A stretch of 64,000 nucleotides of DNA from Thermonema lapsum. Lineage in GTDB: Bacteria; Bacteroidota; Bacteroidia; Cytophagales; Thermonemataceae. This document shows positions 33,342-42,297 of this stretch, piece after piece (position 1 is the stretch's first letter; every line of letters starts with the position of its first letter). A program made the translations under genes and the position numbers. The stretch is taken from contig NZ_JAASRN010000001.1 of NCBI RefSeq assembly GCF_011761635.1, positions 951,846-1,015,845 of the forward strand, given 5' to 3'. Under the pieces are notes generated by a model, which did no database searches, was not told the origin of the DNA, and was given only the letters and a program-made list of their open reading frames with translations.

Positions 33342-34414
33342 CGATAGTGCTCTTTTTGACAGGAGCCGTAGGATACTGCCAAGAAGCTGCGCCCACTGAC
33401 TCACACCTTTGTGTGCGCAAGGTTTTTCCGGTGGACAGTACCTATATCGAGCAGGACATCAACCGGATGATGGTAGAGTATTTCATCGACAACCGGGGAT
33501 ACAGTTTTGAACTGAAAAGCAAACAAAGCAATCATACCGTACACTGGACTCCCAACATTGCCGGAGTACATGGTTTTCGCTTTTCTTATCGCAGCCTCAC
33601 CATTGGGATGGGCTTTAAGCTGCCTCTGTCTGAATTCAATGCGCGTAACTATGGCAATACCAACTACTCAGACCTTAGCATAGCTTTCAATAAACCCCAA
33701 GTAGCTTTGCTGGGCAACTGGCGCCGCTATCGCGGCATGGTAGATGTAAATTCTCCCAATTACATGCCTCCTTACACCTACTATAAACAAGGCGACCTGA
33801 CAGCCAACAGCCTTACACTGAAAGGCAGTTACATATTTTCACCTAAACGCTTTTCTTACAAAGCTGCCTACATCTATACCGAACGACAGCTGCGCAGCGC
33901 CGGCTCGTGGCTGCTCAGTGGTGCCTTCAACCTCTCGCGCTTGCAAAGCGACTCTTCGATGGTGCCTACACCCATACGCAGCGACTTTGGCGACACAGGG
34001 GGACTTCAAAGTGTACGGCGTCTGTATTTGGGCGTAGGTGGTGGTTATGCCCACACATTGGTGTATCAATACTTTCAACTATCGCTTTTGCTCAATTTAG
34101 GACTTGCCTTTCAGCCCATGCGCTACTATCTCATGCAAAACAGCCATTGGCAAAAAGCCAACCAAGTAGGGCTGTACAGCGACGTGGGCACTTCTTTTTC
34201 TTACAACCGTCCCCATTGGTACATCGCCCTGCAAGGACAGGTATTCAACGACGGTTTTCGCATCGACGAGAACATATCAGGAAATACTTCACAGTTGTGG
34301 TTTTCTTTTAAGCTGGGTTGGCGCCCCGCTGCTCCGCGCTTCGTGCGCAAAGGAGAGGATTTTTTCTACCATACATTACAAAAATTGAATCCTTTTCAAG
34401 GGGGCAAACTATAG
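33314..34414 (+). CDS. DUF4421 outer-membrane protein
   Basis: 366 residues from ATG 33314, chosen because it begins a signal peptide (MGKRHFFIVTIVLFLTGAVGYCQ) overlapping the recJ end. The body matches DUF4421: alternating strands with aromatic girdles such as GFRFSYRSLTIGMGFKLP and a C-terminal strand TSQLWFSFKLGWRPAAPRF. A beta-barrel of unknown function is likely. Upstream codons to 33191 in this frame lie inside recJ and lack coding sense. Confidence 0.75.
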   Translation: MGKRHFFIVTIVLFLTGAVGYCQEAAPTDSHLCVRKVFPVDSTYIEQDINRMMVEYFIDNRGYSFELKSKQSNHTVHWTPNIAGVHGFRFSYRSLTIGMGFKLPLSEFNARNYGNTNYSDLSIAFNKPQVALLGNWRRYRGMVDVNSPNYMPPYTYYKQGDLTANSLTLKGSYIFSPKRFSYKAAYIYTERQLRSAGSWLLSGAFNLSRLQSDSSMVPTPIRSDFGDTGGLQSVRRLYLGVGGGYAHTLVYQYFQLSLLLNLGLAFQPMRYYLMQNSHWQKANQVGLYSDVGTSFSYNRPHWYIALQGQVFNDGFRIDENISGNTSQLWFSFKLGWRPAAPRFVRKGEDFFYHTLQKLNPFQGGKL

Positions 34415-34437
34415 GCAGCGCCCCCCTCGCCTCTTGC

Positions 34438-35847
34438 CTAAGGCGGTGTTGCTGATGCTATCTTTGTTTTTAAGCCTTGATGGTATGGCACCCTAAGCAA
34501 AGCGGCTTTATAGCATGCCAATGCCCTTTCTTTTTGATTTATCTGCATATACACGTCGCCTATCAACTCCAAAGCAGCCGGATGGTGCTCAAAGAGCAAC
34601 AAAGCCATCTTCAGCAGGGCTTCTAACATATCGTGACGCCCGTTTTGCCAACAAAAAACAGCCAGCCGTATCAAATCGGAAGGGAGTAGCTCTTGCTTTC
34701 GAGTAGCCTTTAACTGGTTGAGCCGCTCTATAACAGCGTTTAACTGTCCTTGCTTCCAAGCAGCAAGCAGCGTTTTGTATGGTGAATCATAGGACTCATA
34801 GCCCAAGACATGCAAAGGCAGCGGTTCTACAGGAAATACCGCCCGCAGGAGGCTTTCTATAATGCGAAACCCCTTTTCAGAATTGATAAATACAACCACG
34901 CCCCAGCCCTTCGCCGGCACTCCCATCATATAGTTTTTAAAGTTGCCGTAATCGCCCCAATGCCAAAATACGGGCATGCCTTGCCAATCATAAACCCCCA
35001 CGCCCAAACCCCAATCAAGAGGTTTGAGAGGTCCGCTGCGGGCATGACTGTGCGGCTGAAGCATCAAGGCATGAAAAGAAGATTGCAGCTTTCGAGGATG
35101 CAGCAGCTCCTCCATAAAAAGAGCATAATCGACTACGGTCGTCAGCAGGCTATGGTGCGCGCCGGCTTCGGCATGGCGCCGCATCTGTGCAGGATATCCA
35201 TTTTTCCAATGCCCATAGGCGGCATTCCCCAAAAAGCCACTGCGAAAAACAAAGCTGCTGTGCGACATACCCAAGGGGTCAAACACATATCTTTGGGCAA
35301 GTGCCTCAAAATTTTCACCTGTGAGCTTTTCACATACCCGTTGCAAAAAAGCAAACCCTTGCCCCGAATAAGAGCAATCGGAGCCCGGCTCGAAGGCAAT
35401 GCTCAGCTTGCCGTAGCGTCCGTTGGGCAAACCTGCCGAATGGCTAAGCACATGCTTGGCTGTGATGAGATACCAACGCCTGTCGCTGATGCTGCCCCCC
35501 ACAAATGTCTGCAGCTCGGCAGCTGTCAGATAATCTGCCAAGGGCTTATCAAGGTCTAAAATACCCTCTTGTGCCAAACGCAAGGCAACATAAGCCGACA
35601 GGGGCTTGCTCAAAGAAGCCGCTTCCATGATGGTGGTATTGGTAAGAGGCTGCCGCGTACGTATATTTGCCCAGCCAAAGCTTTTAGTCCAGTAAATTTT
35701 GCCATCCACAAGCACTGCCAATGCAACGCCCTCTACATCAGCCTCCTGCATCAGTTGTTGCACTCGCATCGATAAATAGGCGGTATCGGGCTGTGCAGCG
35801 AGTCCATATGCAAACAAACAACAGTAAAGACTCAAGAGAAGGCGCAT
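34438..35847 (-). CDS. Serine hydrolase (class C beta-lactamase family) with TPR tail
   Basis: 469 residues. Signal peptide to AAQ, then a beta-lactamase/DD-peptidase-like domain with nucleophile motif SLSK (in EAASLSKPL, about 79). The second motif is YSGQ rather than the usual YxN. The third region holds HWGDYGN. Residues about 375-469 form TPR-like helices (ALELIGDVYMQINQKERAL). It may be an esterase or D-amino acid peptidase acting in the periplasm; the missing Asn argues against a classical beta-lactamase. The TPR extension is an unusual add-on. Confidence 0.8.
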   Translation of the reverse strand: MRLLLSLYCCLFAYGLAAQPDTAYLSMRVQQLMQEADVEGVALAVLVDGKIYWTKSFGWANIRTRQPLTNTTIMEAASLSKPLSAYVALRLAQEGILDLDKPLADYLTAAELQTFVGGSISDRRWYLITAKHVLSHSAGLPNGRYGKLSIAFEPGSDCSYSGQGFAFLQRVCEKLTGENFEALAQRYVFDPLGMSHSSFVFRSGFLGNAAYGHWKNGYPAQMRRHAEAGAHHSLLTTVVDYALFMEELLHPRKLQSSFHALMLQPHSHARSGPLKPLDWGLGVGVYDWQGMPVFWHWGDYGNFKNYMMGVPAKGWGVVVFINSEKGFRIIESLLRAVFPVEPLPLHVLGYESYDSPYKTLLAAWKQGQLNAVIERLNQLKATRKQELLPSDLIRLAVFCWQNGRHDMLEALLKMALLLFEHHPAALELIGDVYMQINQKERALACYKAALLRVPYHQGLKTKIASATPP

Positions 35848-35904
35848 AGATATTTGAGCAATTCGTTCATTTTCGTTAATTTAAGAAAATTCATCCTTGT
35901 ACTT

Positions 35905-36381
35905 ATGGAAATACTGAAATATGTTGCGTGCTCCCTGCTCTTTGCGAGCATAAATCTCATTACTGTGGCACAAAGTCAAGTGCCACTGGCTACCATTTAT
36001 CACAAAGGAAGTCCTCTGGTTCAAATAGAAAAGCAAAAGAATGAATATGTGTTTTACCGCATTCAGGATGGTAGCTGCTTGGGGCGTTGGGACGGACAGC
36101 AGGTGTATGTAGCACAAAGCCGCGTGCAAAAAGGAATTACCCGCGGCGGGCAGTGGTTCGACGCCCAACAACGCTTGCTTTACACAGTAGAAGAAGCTGG
36201 CGAAGGCAAGCTGTTGATTAACCATCCCCTCATAGGCACCTGCCGTGTGATACAATACGACTTGCCTCTCTTGTTCGGTACGGAATATCATTGGCAGTGG
36301 CACACTTCTGCCACGGTCTATCAGCTGCTCTACACCATCGCCATCTACTTTGTGTACTTTCACCCCACCCCTCTCTGCTAA
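35905..36381 (+). CDS. Hypothetical exported protein
   Basis: 158 residues from ATG 35905, where a signal peptide begins (MEILKYVACSLLFASINLITVAQ). The mature part has repeated short strands (VYVAQSRVQKG, RLLYTVEEAGEGKLLI) that suggest a small beta-protein, and a hydrophobic segment near the C-terminus. I do not recognise a family. The gene is divergent from the serine hydrolase. Confidence 0.5.
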   Translation: MEILKYVACSLLFASINLITVAQSQVPLATIYHKGSPLVQIEKQKNEYVFYRIQDGSCLGRWDGQQVYVAQSRVQKGITRGGQWFDAQQRLLYTVEEAGEGKLLINHPLIGTCRVIQYDLPLLFGTEYHWQWHTSATVYQLLYTIAIYFVYFHPTPLC

Positions 36382-36396
36382 TGCCCCCGAAAAACG

Positions 36397-36404
36397 TATC
36401 TTTG
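36397..36404 (+). promoter_or_regulatory. Putative -7 box of hslU
   Basis: TATCTTTG is a perfect -7 match 40 nt before the hslU start. No clear TTG -33 is present. Confidence 0.45.
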
Positions 36405-36443
36405 TGCTTGTTGAAACTTTCAAACCATAAATGAAATCATCAA

Positions 36444-37796
36444 ATGATGAAAAGCGAAAATAATTTTCCCACACCGCATCAGATTGTAGCTGAATTAGAT
36501 AAGTATATTATCGGGCAAAAAGAAGCCAAAAAGCATGTAGCTATAGCCCTGCGTAACCGCTGGCGACGCATGCACGCCCCCACGGATATTCAAGCCGAAA
36601 TTGTGCCTAACAACATTTTGATGATTGGACCCACTGGCGTAGGCAAAACAGAGATTGCGCGCCGCCTGGCGCGTTTGGCAAATGCTCCCTTTGTGAAGGT
36701 AGAAGCTTCTAAATTCACAGAAGTGGGTTATGTAGGGCGTGATGTGGAAAGCATGGTGCGCGACTTGGTCGAACAAGCCGTGAATATGGTGAAGGCTCAA
36801 AAGCAGGAAGAAGTGAAAGCCAAAGCCATGGAAGCCGTCGAAGAAATTATCTTGGATGCCCTCATACCGCCCTTGCGCCCGGGGGCTTCTTCCGAAGACC
36901 AAGCCCTCAACCAAAAAACACGTGAGCTGTTCCGCGAACGTCTGCGCCGTGGCGAGCTCGACGATAAAAAGATAGAAATCAGCGTGTCGCAGTCGGCAAG
37001 TGCCAATGTGGGCATCATGGGACCCGGACTTGACGACCAAACACTCATGAACCTGCAAGAGATGCTGGGCAGTATGCTGCCTAAAAAGAGCAAGCGGCGC
37101 AAGTTGAGCATAGCCGAAGCCCGCAAGCTCCTTTTCGAGGAGGAGTCCTCCAAACTCATCGATATGGATGAGGTAAAAGAAGAAGCCCGCCGGCGCGCCG
37201 AAGAAGCCGGTATCATCTTTATTGACGAAATAGACAAGATTGCAAGCAAAGGAAGCGAGCCCGGACCCGACGTAAGCCGCGAAGGAGTACAACGCGACCT
37301 ACTGCCCATAGTAGAAGGTTCTACGGTAGCCACGAAATATGGTCCTGTGAAAACCGACCATATTTTATTCATAGCGGCAGGAGCTTTTCACTTGTCTAAG
37401 CCCTCTGACCTAATTCCCGAACTACAAGGGCGCTTCCCTATTCGCGTAGAACTGGAAAGCCTGTCGCAAGAGGACTTCTACCGTATTCTGAAAGAGCCTA
37501 AAAATGCGCTTACCAAGCAATATGAAGCTTTGTTTGCAGCTGAACAGGTAGAGCTTCACTTCCAAGACGAAGCCTTGCGCCGCATTGCCGAAATTGCTTA
37601 TGAAATCAACAGTGAGATGGAAAATATAGGAGCAAGACGCCTGCAAACCGTCATGACCCAACTGCTCAGCGACTTCTTGTTTGATATCCCAGACAAAATA
37701 CCGCCTTATGCCAAAATAATGGTTACTGTAGAGATGGTCAACGAGCGTCTGCAGGGACTTATCAAAAACCACAACTTAAGCCAATACATTCTGTAA
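36444..37796 (+). CDS. hslU: ATP-dependent protease ATPase HslU
   Basis: 450 residues (a second ATG is adjacent at 36447). HslU/ClpY AAA+ unfoldase with Walker A GPTGVGKT, the [18 protein letters not shown] pore-loop region, an I-domain (about 110-235), Walker [12 protein letters not shown] and a C-terminus NLSQYIL that should dock into HslV. It unfolds substrates for the HslV protease. hslV is not adjacent and not in this window, whereas it is normally immediately upstream in many bacteria. Confidence 0.96.
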   Translation: MMKSENNFPTPHQIVAELDKYIIGQKEAKKHVAIALRNRWRRMHAPTDIQAEIVPNNILMIGPTGVGKTEIARRLARLANAPFVKVEASKFTEVGYVGRDVESMVRDLVEQAVNMVKAQKQEEVKAKAMEAVEEIILDALIPPLRPGASSEDQALNQKTRELFRERLRRGELDDKKIEISVSQSASANVGIMGPGLDDQTLMNLQEMLGSMLPKKSKRRKLSIAEARKLLFEEESSKLIDMDEVKEEARRRAEEAGIIFIDEIDKIASKGSEPGPDVSREGVQRDLLPIVEGSTVATKYGPVKTDHILFIAAGAFHLSKPSDLIPELQGRFPIRVELESLSQEDFYRILKEPKNALTKQYEALFAAEQVELHFQDEALRRIAEIAYEINSEMENIGARRLQTVMTQLLSDFLFDIPDKIPPYAKIMVTVEMVNERLQGLIKNHNLSQYIL

Positions 37797-37801
37797 AAAA
37801 A

Positions 37802-37829
37802 GAAGGGCACCCTCTTTGGAGTGCCCTTC
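37802..37829. terminator. Bidirectional terminator
   Basis: A 9-bp stem, GAAGGGCAC/GTGCCCTTC (37802-37810, 37821-37829), between the convergent hslU and beta-barrel genes. A-rich on the left gives a U tract for the minus strand. Confidence 0.75.
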
Positions 37830-37865
37830 TTCGGGTACATATTACAGCTCCTCAACCCTGGCTTG

Positions 37866-38420
37866 TTAGAAGTAGGTTTGCAAGCCAACGCCTATAAGCA
37901 ATCCATTTCTTCCGTAGCTCAAGTCTCTGTCATCGGCATTAGAAAGCGCATAGCCACGAAAGCGCAGCGCCGGTTCAATAGCCACGTGGTTGTTCACAAA
38001 AAAAGCAAAACCGGCACCCAGCGAGTAACCTAAGCCATTATAAACTTTGTTTTTCCCAATTTTTTGGCTTGCATAGCCCACATAACCCTCAAAGAAAAGC
38101 TTCATAGGCAAATAGAAGCGGGCAAAAGGACCCACCCCTACCGTAGTATATTCGTGCTTACCATCTGCATTGCGGGTAAAGATGTCCATAGCCAAGCCAA
38201 GAGCTACTTCATCGGACACAAACACCCCCACCGACGGGTTGAAGTTGAGTTCTGTAAATTTCTTCTCTGTACGTATAATCACATTGTTATTACGCTCTTC
38301 AGTGTACTCTTTGCCGGAATTGATGCCAAAGCTACCCCCTGCCAAGATAGTTCCTTGGCTGATTTGTGCCAAAGCGGCGGTGCTCCAAAGGCACGCCAAC
38401 AGTAACCATACTTTTTTCAT
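37866..38420 (-). CDS. Outer-membrane beta-barrel protein
   Basis: 184 residues. Signal peptide to ALAQ, then an eight-strand porin-like barrel of the OMP_b-brl type (TILAGGSFGINSG, FTELNFNPSVGVFVSD, YGRNGLLIGVGLQTYF). It ends in an aromatic strand with terminal Phe, as expected for BAM recognition. Role unknown. Confidence 0.8.
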   Translation of the reverse strand: MKKVWLLLACLWSTAALAQISQGTILAGGSFGINSGKEYTEERNNNVIIRTEKKFTELNFNPSVGVFVSDEVALGLAMDIFTRNADGKHEYTTVGVGPFARFYLPMKLFFEGYVGYASQKIGKNKVYNGLGYSLGAGFAFFVNNHVAIEPALRFRGYALSNADDRDLSYGRNGLLIGVGLQTYF

Positions 38421-38487
38421 AGTTGCTTATTGCGTTTGTTTGATGAACGTGCGAAATAATCCATTTTTTTTCATTCACACAACAGCA

Positions 38488-39363
38488 CTAAAAAGAAAGT
38501 AAAGCTGTCATCATCCTTATTTTTTCATCTGTGGCAGCCTTAGGCAGATTAAAGAAAAAAGCCAACTCTTTATCGCTGTTTTCTGAATAATACACTTTTC
38601 CGCATAAAGCCATGATGTAATGATGGGCAGCATAAAGCTCCGATTCATTTTCTGATGAAAACAAGCGTTTTCCTTTGCCGTTACGGGCAGGCTTGGCTCC
38701 CAAAACCTCTACTTTTATTTCAACCAATTGCTCCGGTGTGTTGTCGGTGAGGGTGATGTTGATGGTGCAACCGTCGGCAGTGGTTTTCAGCATATGCCCC
38801 ATGATGTTGTGCATCACTTTGTCCAAAAAATATCTATCTACCCAAACAGATAAACGGGGCAATGATGGTGGTACCGTATCTACTATTACCTGAATGGTTT
38901 CTTTTTGCCGGCGCACGCGTGCCGCATGCTTCTTCATGTATTTCAACAAGTCAATTACTTGCATATGGTGTTCCAGCCCAAATTTATTCATCAAAGAGAG
39001 CCCATCTTCCTGTGCCTCATCTAAAATTCTTTCACACTCCTTGATAGCTCTGTTCAATAGAGCAAAATATTCCCTGTCAAAACCAAGTGGCGACAAATCG
39101 TAGTGCTGCTGCATTATCTGCGACAATGCCTTCATCTCCACCAAAACATTGCGCAAGCGGTATTGCATACCAGCATAAACTTCCTCATAGCCATCGCTTA
39201 GATACAACAAGTCATCGCGATGGCGAAACAAGTAGTCTTGCTCCTTGCTCATGCGTACAACCGCTTGCTTCAAATGTCTGTAACGCACATAAAAAGCAGC
39301 CACTGTAGCCATTAGCAGGAGAGCGAAAACCCCAAGTAGGAGATAAAAGCTGTGTGGTTCCAT
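38488..39363 (-). CDS. Histidine-kinase-like membrane protein without the catalytic boxes
   Basis: 291 residues. A transmembrane helix (about 7-27) is followed by a helical hairpin region where a histidine kinase DHp domain would lie (MQYRLRNVLVEMKALSQIM), but there is no H-box histidine. The ATPase-like part keeps an N-box resemblance (FLDKVMHNIMGHMLKTT) and the final HHYIMALCGKVYYSENSDKELAFFFNLP. The D-x-G-x-G box is replaced by VEVLGAKPARNG. It looks like a pseudokinase or dimerisation partner. No receiver is adjacent. Confidence 0.7.
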   Translation of the reverse strand: MEPHSFYLLLGVFALLLMATVAAFYVRYRHLKQAVVRMSKEQDYLFRHRDDLLYLSDGYEEVYAGMQYRLRNVLVEMKALSQIMQQHYDLSPLGFDREYFALLNRAIKECERILDEAQEDGLSLMNKFGLEHHMQVIDLLKYMKKHAARVRRQKETIQVIVDTVPPSLPRLSVWVDRYFLDKVMHNIMGHMLKTTADGCTINITLTDNTPEQLVEIKVEVLGAKPARNGKGKRLFSSENESELYAAHHYIMALCGKVYYSENSDKELAFFFNLPKAATDEKIRMMTALLSF

Positions 39364-39494
39364 TCCCCTTATAACGACAAAAGCGACAGTTTAGTTTATA
39401 CGGCAAGGCGATTTTATGCTACATGTCATCAAAAAAAATAGCCGGAAAGCTCGCATATTTCCGGCATATAAATTGACAACTATCGCTTTTGAAA

Positions 39495-39863
39495 TTAAAA
39501 CGGCAGTTCTTCTTCGCTGTCGTCGGTGAATGCCGCCCCTGCCGGAAAATCGTCTTGTTCTGTGGCAGGCACATAATCCTGCTCTTGCATACTGCGGCGC
39601 TGGAGAGCATAAGCCGTGGCGTCGGTGTACCAGCGCCCGTTGTATTCACGCGAAGCCAGCTGAAAGCGCACTTGCACAATATCGTTGAGTTCACAGCTAT
39701 CGAGCAACTCTACTTTATCGTTCCATAGAAGAAAGCAAATCTGTTTGGGGTAAGTGTCTTGCGTTTCTATGACAAACTCACGCTTACGCCACTCGCCGTT
39801 ACGTCCTTGCCCAGTTTGCACTTCTCCGATAAAAATTAGCTTACCTTTTACTTCAAAACTCAT
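39495..39863 (-). CDS. DUF3127 OB-fold-like protein
   Basis: 122 residues from ATG 39863 (MSFEVKGKLIFIGEVQTG). DUF3127 is an OB-fold family close to single-strand DNA-binding proteins. The acidic C-terminus DDSEEELPF resembles the protein-interaction tail of SSB. A longer upstream frame to 39938 is rejected because the family begins at MSFE. A nucleic-acid-binding role is inferred. Confidence 0.82.
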   Translation of the reverse strand: MSFEVKGKLIFIGEVQTGQGRNGEWRKREFVIETQDTYPKQICFLLWNDKVELLDSCELNDIVQVRFQLASREYNGRWYTDATAYALQRRSMQEQDYVPATEQDDFPAGAAFTDDSEEELPF

Positions 39864-39910
39864 GTTCTTTTTCAGTTTTTTTAATGGAACCAATGGAAGA
39901 CGAAAATAAA

Positions 39911-39952
39911 CAAAAAAGAGGGTTCCGCCTATCATCACAAACGTGAACCCTC
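39911..39952 (-). terminator. Terminator of the T9SS-tail remnant
   Basis: On the minus strand GAGGGTTC (39945-39952) pairs with GAACCCTC (39918-39925) around a 19-nt loop, followed by six U. It ends the transcript of the pseudogene at 39991-40173 and shields the DUF3127 gene. Confidence 0.6.
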
Positions 39953-39990
39953 AAAATATCTTGTTGTTCATCCTTCAAAGGCTACTACAA

Positions 39991-40173
39991 CTATTGCTTT
40001 ACAATGCGTATGCTGTGCACTTGATTTGTGCCTACCACACGCAAGAAATAAACGCCTTGTGGCAGGGCTTGCAGGTCAAGCGAGTCATACTCCATAGCAG
40101 TTTTGCGGAGTAACAAGTTGCTGCGCACGTCAAACAGCATCAAGGTAGCTTGTAAATCAACTCCTTTCTTGTT
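39991..40173 (-). pseudogene. Orphan T9SS C-terminal sorting domain (truncated gene tail)
   Basis: A 60-codon reading frame on the minus strand, bounded upstream by an in-frame stop (40174-40176) and ending at TAG 39991. It reads as the last two-thirds of a type-A T9SS sorting domain: ATLMLFDVRSNLLLRKTA, LDLQALPQGVYFLRVVG and the terminal IRIVKQ. The usual N-terminal part of the domain (YPNP motif) and the whole cargo protein are absent, and no start codon with signal peptide precedes it. A terminator follows at 39911-39952. It is the 3' remnant of a deleted or rearranged secreted-protein gene. Confidence 0.75.
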
Positions 40174-40354
40174 TTATGGGCAATCTCATAGGTACTTGTG
40201 TTTTATTTTAAATAAACATAATTTAGTCGGTCATACTCAAACTCAATTTTCAACAATTCACATCATTTACTGGGCGAAAGCTTTCCCTTGTTCGATGAAA
40301 AGAAGGGAGAGCTCCCATTGGAGAATCAATGTATTTCTAAAATATGCGCGTAAA

Positions 40355-41452
40355 ATGAAGGTATCAGATATTTGCAAGATAATAGAAGCGTTTGCACCCG
40401 CTGCTTATCAAGAAAGCTATGATAATGCCCGGCTCATTTGCGGCAACCCGCAAGAAGAAGTGCGTGGTGTGCTCATCACACTTGACTGCACAGAATCCGT
40501 TGTGGAAGAAGCCATAGAAAAAGGATGCAACCTTGTCATAGCACATCATCCTATTGTATTCAAAGGGCTTAAAAGTCTTACCGGTGCCAACTACGTAGAG
40601 CGAGTCGTTATTAAGGCTATTCAAAAAGGCATTGCGATTTATGCCGTTCACACCAACTTAGACAATGTTTATTATGGCGTAAGTCATAGTTTGGCTGCCC
40701 GCTTGGGCTTACAAAACATAAGGATTCTTCAACCTAAGACCCATACACTGGAAAAATTGGTGGTTTTTTGCCCGCTCTCTCATTCGGCACAAGTGCGCGA
40801 AGCGCTGCATGCAGCCGGTGCCGGGCAAATCGGCAACTATAAAAACTGTAGCTTTCGAACAAAAGGCTTGGGCACCTTCCAACCCAACGAGCAAGCCAAC
40901 CCTTTCATAGGGCAGGCAGGCGGTGGGCTCGAAGAAGTAGAGGAAGAACGCATAGAGGTGATTTATCCGGCACATCTTCAAACACAAATACTAACCGCCA
41001 TGCGAATGGCGCACCCCTACGAAGAAGTAGCCTATTATGTACACCGCTTAGAGAACTACAATCAAGAGGTAGGTAGCGGCGCCATAGGTGAGCTAAACGA
41101 GGCATTTTCCCCTACCGACTTTCTTCAATACGTAAAAAACAAGCTGCCAGTGCATGTCATCCGCTACACACAAACCCACAAATCACATATTCGCCGGGTG
41201 GCAGTGTGCGGCGGCAGCGGCGCTTTTCTTATCCACACTGCCCGCCGGCAAGGTGCCGATGCCTACATCACCGCCGATGTAAAGTATCATGAGTTCTTCG
41301 ATGCCGAGGGCGAAATGATGATACTCGACATTGGACATTACGAAAGCGAAGTGCATACAAAAGAATTGATTCACGCTTACTTGTCCTCAAAAATTCGTAA
41401 TATTGCACTTTGCATTTCGGAAATCAGTACCAACCCCATAAATTACTTTTAA
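40355..41452 (+). CDS. Nif3-like dinuclear metal protein
   Basis: 365 residues from ATG 40355 (MKVSDICKIIEAFAPA); the frame stays open for 84 codons upstream but that stretch includes the T9SS remnant antisense and has no homology sense. Nif3/DUF34 family, probably GTP-cyclohydrolase-I-type-2 fold: metal motif VIAHHPIVF and C-terminal DIGHYESE, with an inserted PII-like domain in the middle (about 125-245). The biochemical role is unsettled across bacteria. It precedes the zinc-ribbon protein by 3 nt, a pairing found in many genomes. Confidence 0.9.
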   Translation: MKVSDICKIIEAFAPAAYQESYDNARLICGNPQEEVRGVLITLDCTESVVEEAIEKGCNLVIAHHPIVFKGLKSLTGANYVERVVIKAIQKGIAIYAVHTNLDNVYYGVSHSLAARLGLQNIRILQPKTHTLEKLVVFCPLSHSAQVREALHAAGAGQIGNYKNCSFRTKGLGTFQPNEQANPFIGQAGGGLEEVEEERIEVIYPAHLQTQILTAMRMAHPYEEVAYYVHRLENYNQEVGSGAIGELNEAFSPTDFLQYVKNKLPVHVIRYTQTHKSHIRRVAVCGGSGAFLIHTARRQGADAYITADVKYHEFFDAEGEMMILDIGHYESEVHTKELIHAYLSSKIRNIALCISEISTNPINYF

Positions 41453-41455
41453 GCG

Positions 41456-42232
41456 ATGGAAAAAACAGTTGCAGAAAAGTTAGAAGCGCTTTTAACTCTA
41501 CAAGAAATCGACTCACAGCTGGATGAAATCTATAAAATGCGTGGAGACCTGCCCCGTGAGGTGCAAGACCTCGAAGACGAGATAGAAGGATATAAGACCC
41601 GCATCAGCCGCTTCGAAGCCATGATTAAGGAATGGGAGGCGGAAATCAAAGAGCTGAAACAAACCAAAAAAGAGTGCGAGCTGCGCATCGAGAAGTATAA
41701 AAACCAGCAAATGAATATTCGCAACAACCGCGAATATGAAGCCATCAGCCGCGAGATAGAAAGCGAAGAACTCGAAATTGTACTTTGCGATAAGAAAATC
41801 AAAGAACTAAGCGAAAAAATCAAAACAAAGAAGGAGGAGATTGCAGAAGTGCAGAAAATCATTGACGAGCGCAGCATAGACCTGGAAAATAAAAGGCAAG
41901 AGCTCGAGCAAATCATGAGCGAAAGCGAAGAAGAAGAGAAAAATCTCAAGAAAAACCGTGAAAAGCAAATCAAGCAAATCGAAGAGCGCCTATATACTGC
42001 TTATGAAAAGTTGCGCAAGAATGCGGGCAACGGCTTGGCAGTGGTGGTGGTTACCCGAGATGCTTGTGGCGGTTGTTTCAACCAAGTGCCTCCTCAACGA
42101 CAACTGGAAATAAAAGAAAAGAAAAAAATCATTGTTTGTGAGCACTGTGGGCGCATCCTTGCCGACGTGGAAGAAGCAGAGGACACAGAAGCCAAACCCA
42201 AACGAAAAACACGCCGTCTAAATAAACAATAA
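41456..42232 (+). CDS. Coiled-coil zinc-ribbon protein (CT398/CdsZ type)
   Basis: 258 residues. A long antiparallel coiled coil (about 5-185) is followed by a C4 zinc ribbon (CGGCFNQVPP and CEHCGRIL), as in the Chlamydia CT398 and Helicobacter HP0958 proteins. Relatives bind sigma-54 or secretion and flagellar components; the partner here is unknown. It is 3 nt downstream of nif3, so they form a bicistron ending at a strong terminator. Confidence 0.88.
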   Translation: MEKTVAEKLEALLTLQEIDSQLDEIYKMRGDLPREVQDLEDEIEGYKTRISRFEAMIKEWEAEIKELKQTKKECELRIEKYKNQQMNIRNNREYEAISREIESEELEIVLCDKKIKELSEKIKTKKEEIAEVQKIIDERSIDLENKRQELEQIMSESEEEEKNLKKNREKQIKQIEERLYTAYEKLRKNAGNGLAVVVVTRDACGGCFNQVPPQRQLEIKEKKKIIVCEHCGRILADVEEAEDTEAKPKRKTRRLNKQ

Positions 42233-42234
42233 AC

Positions 42235-42264
42235 AAAAAGCCGCCGGATATGGGCGGCTTTTTT
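42235..42264 (+). terminator. Terminator after the zinc-ribbon gene
   Basis: AAAAAGCCGCC (42235-42245) and GGCGGCTTTTTT (42253-42264) form an 11-bp stem with a U tail; the flanking A run makes it work in both directions. Confidence 0.85.
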
Positions 42265-42297
42265 ATTTCAGGACCGGAGTCGTCCAATAGTAGCCAA

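Noticed and set aside
34810-35559. A 249-codon plus-strand frame
   Set aside because: Antisense to the serine hydrolase.
35881-36474. A 197-codon minus-strand frame
   Set aside because: Overlaps the small exported protein on the plus strand, which has a signal peptide, and runs into the hslU start.
36495-37292. A 265-codon minus-strand frame
   Set aside because: Antisense to hslU.
40103-40354. The 84-codon upstream extension of Nif3
   Set aside because: It includes sequence antisense to the T9SS remnant and shows no family similarity; MKVSDICK is the family start.
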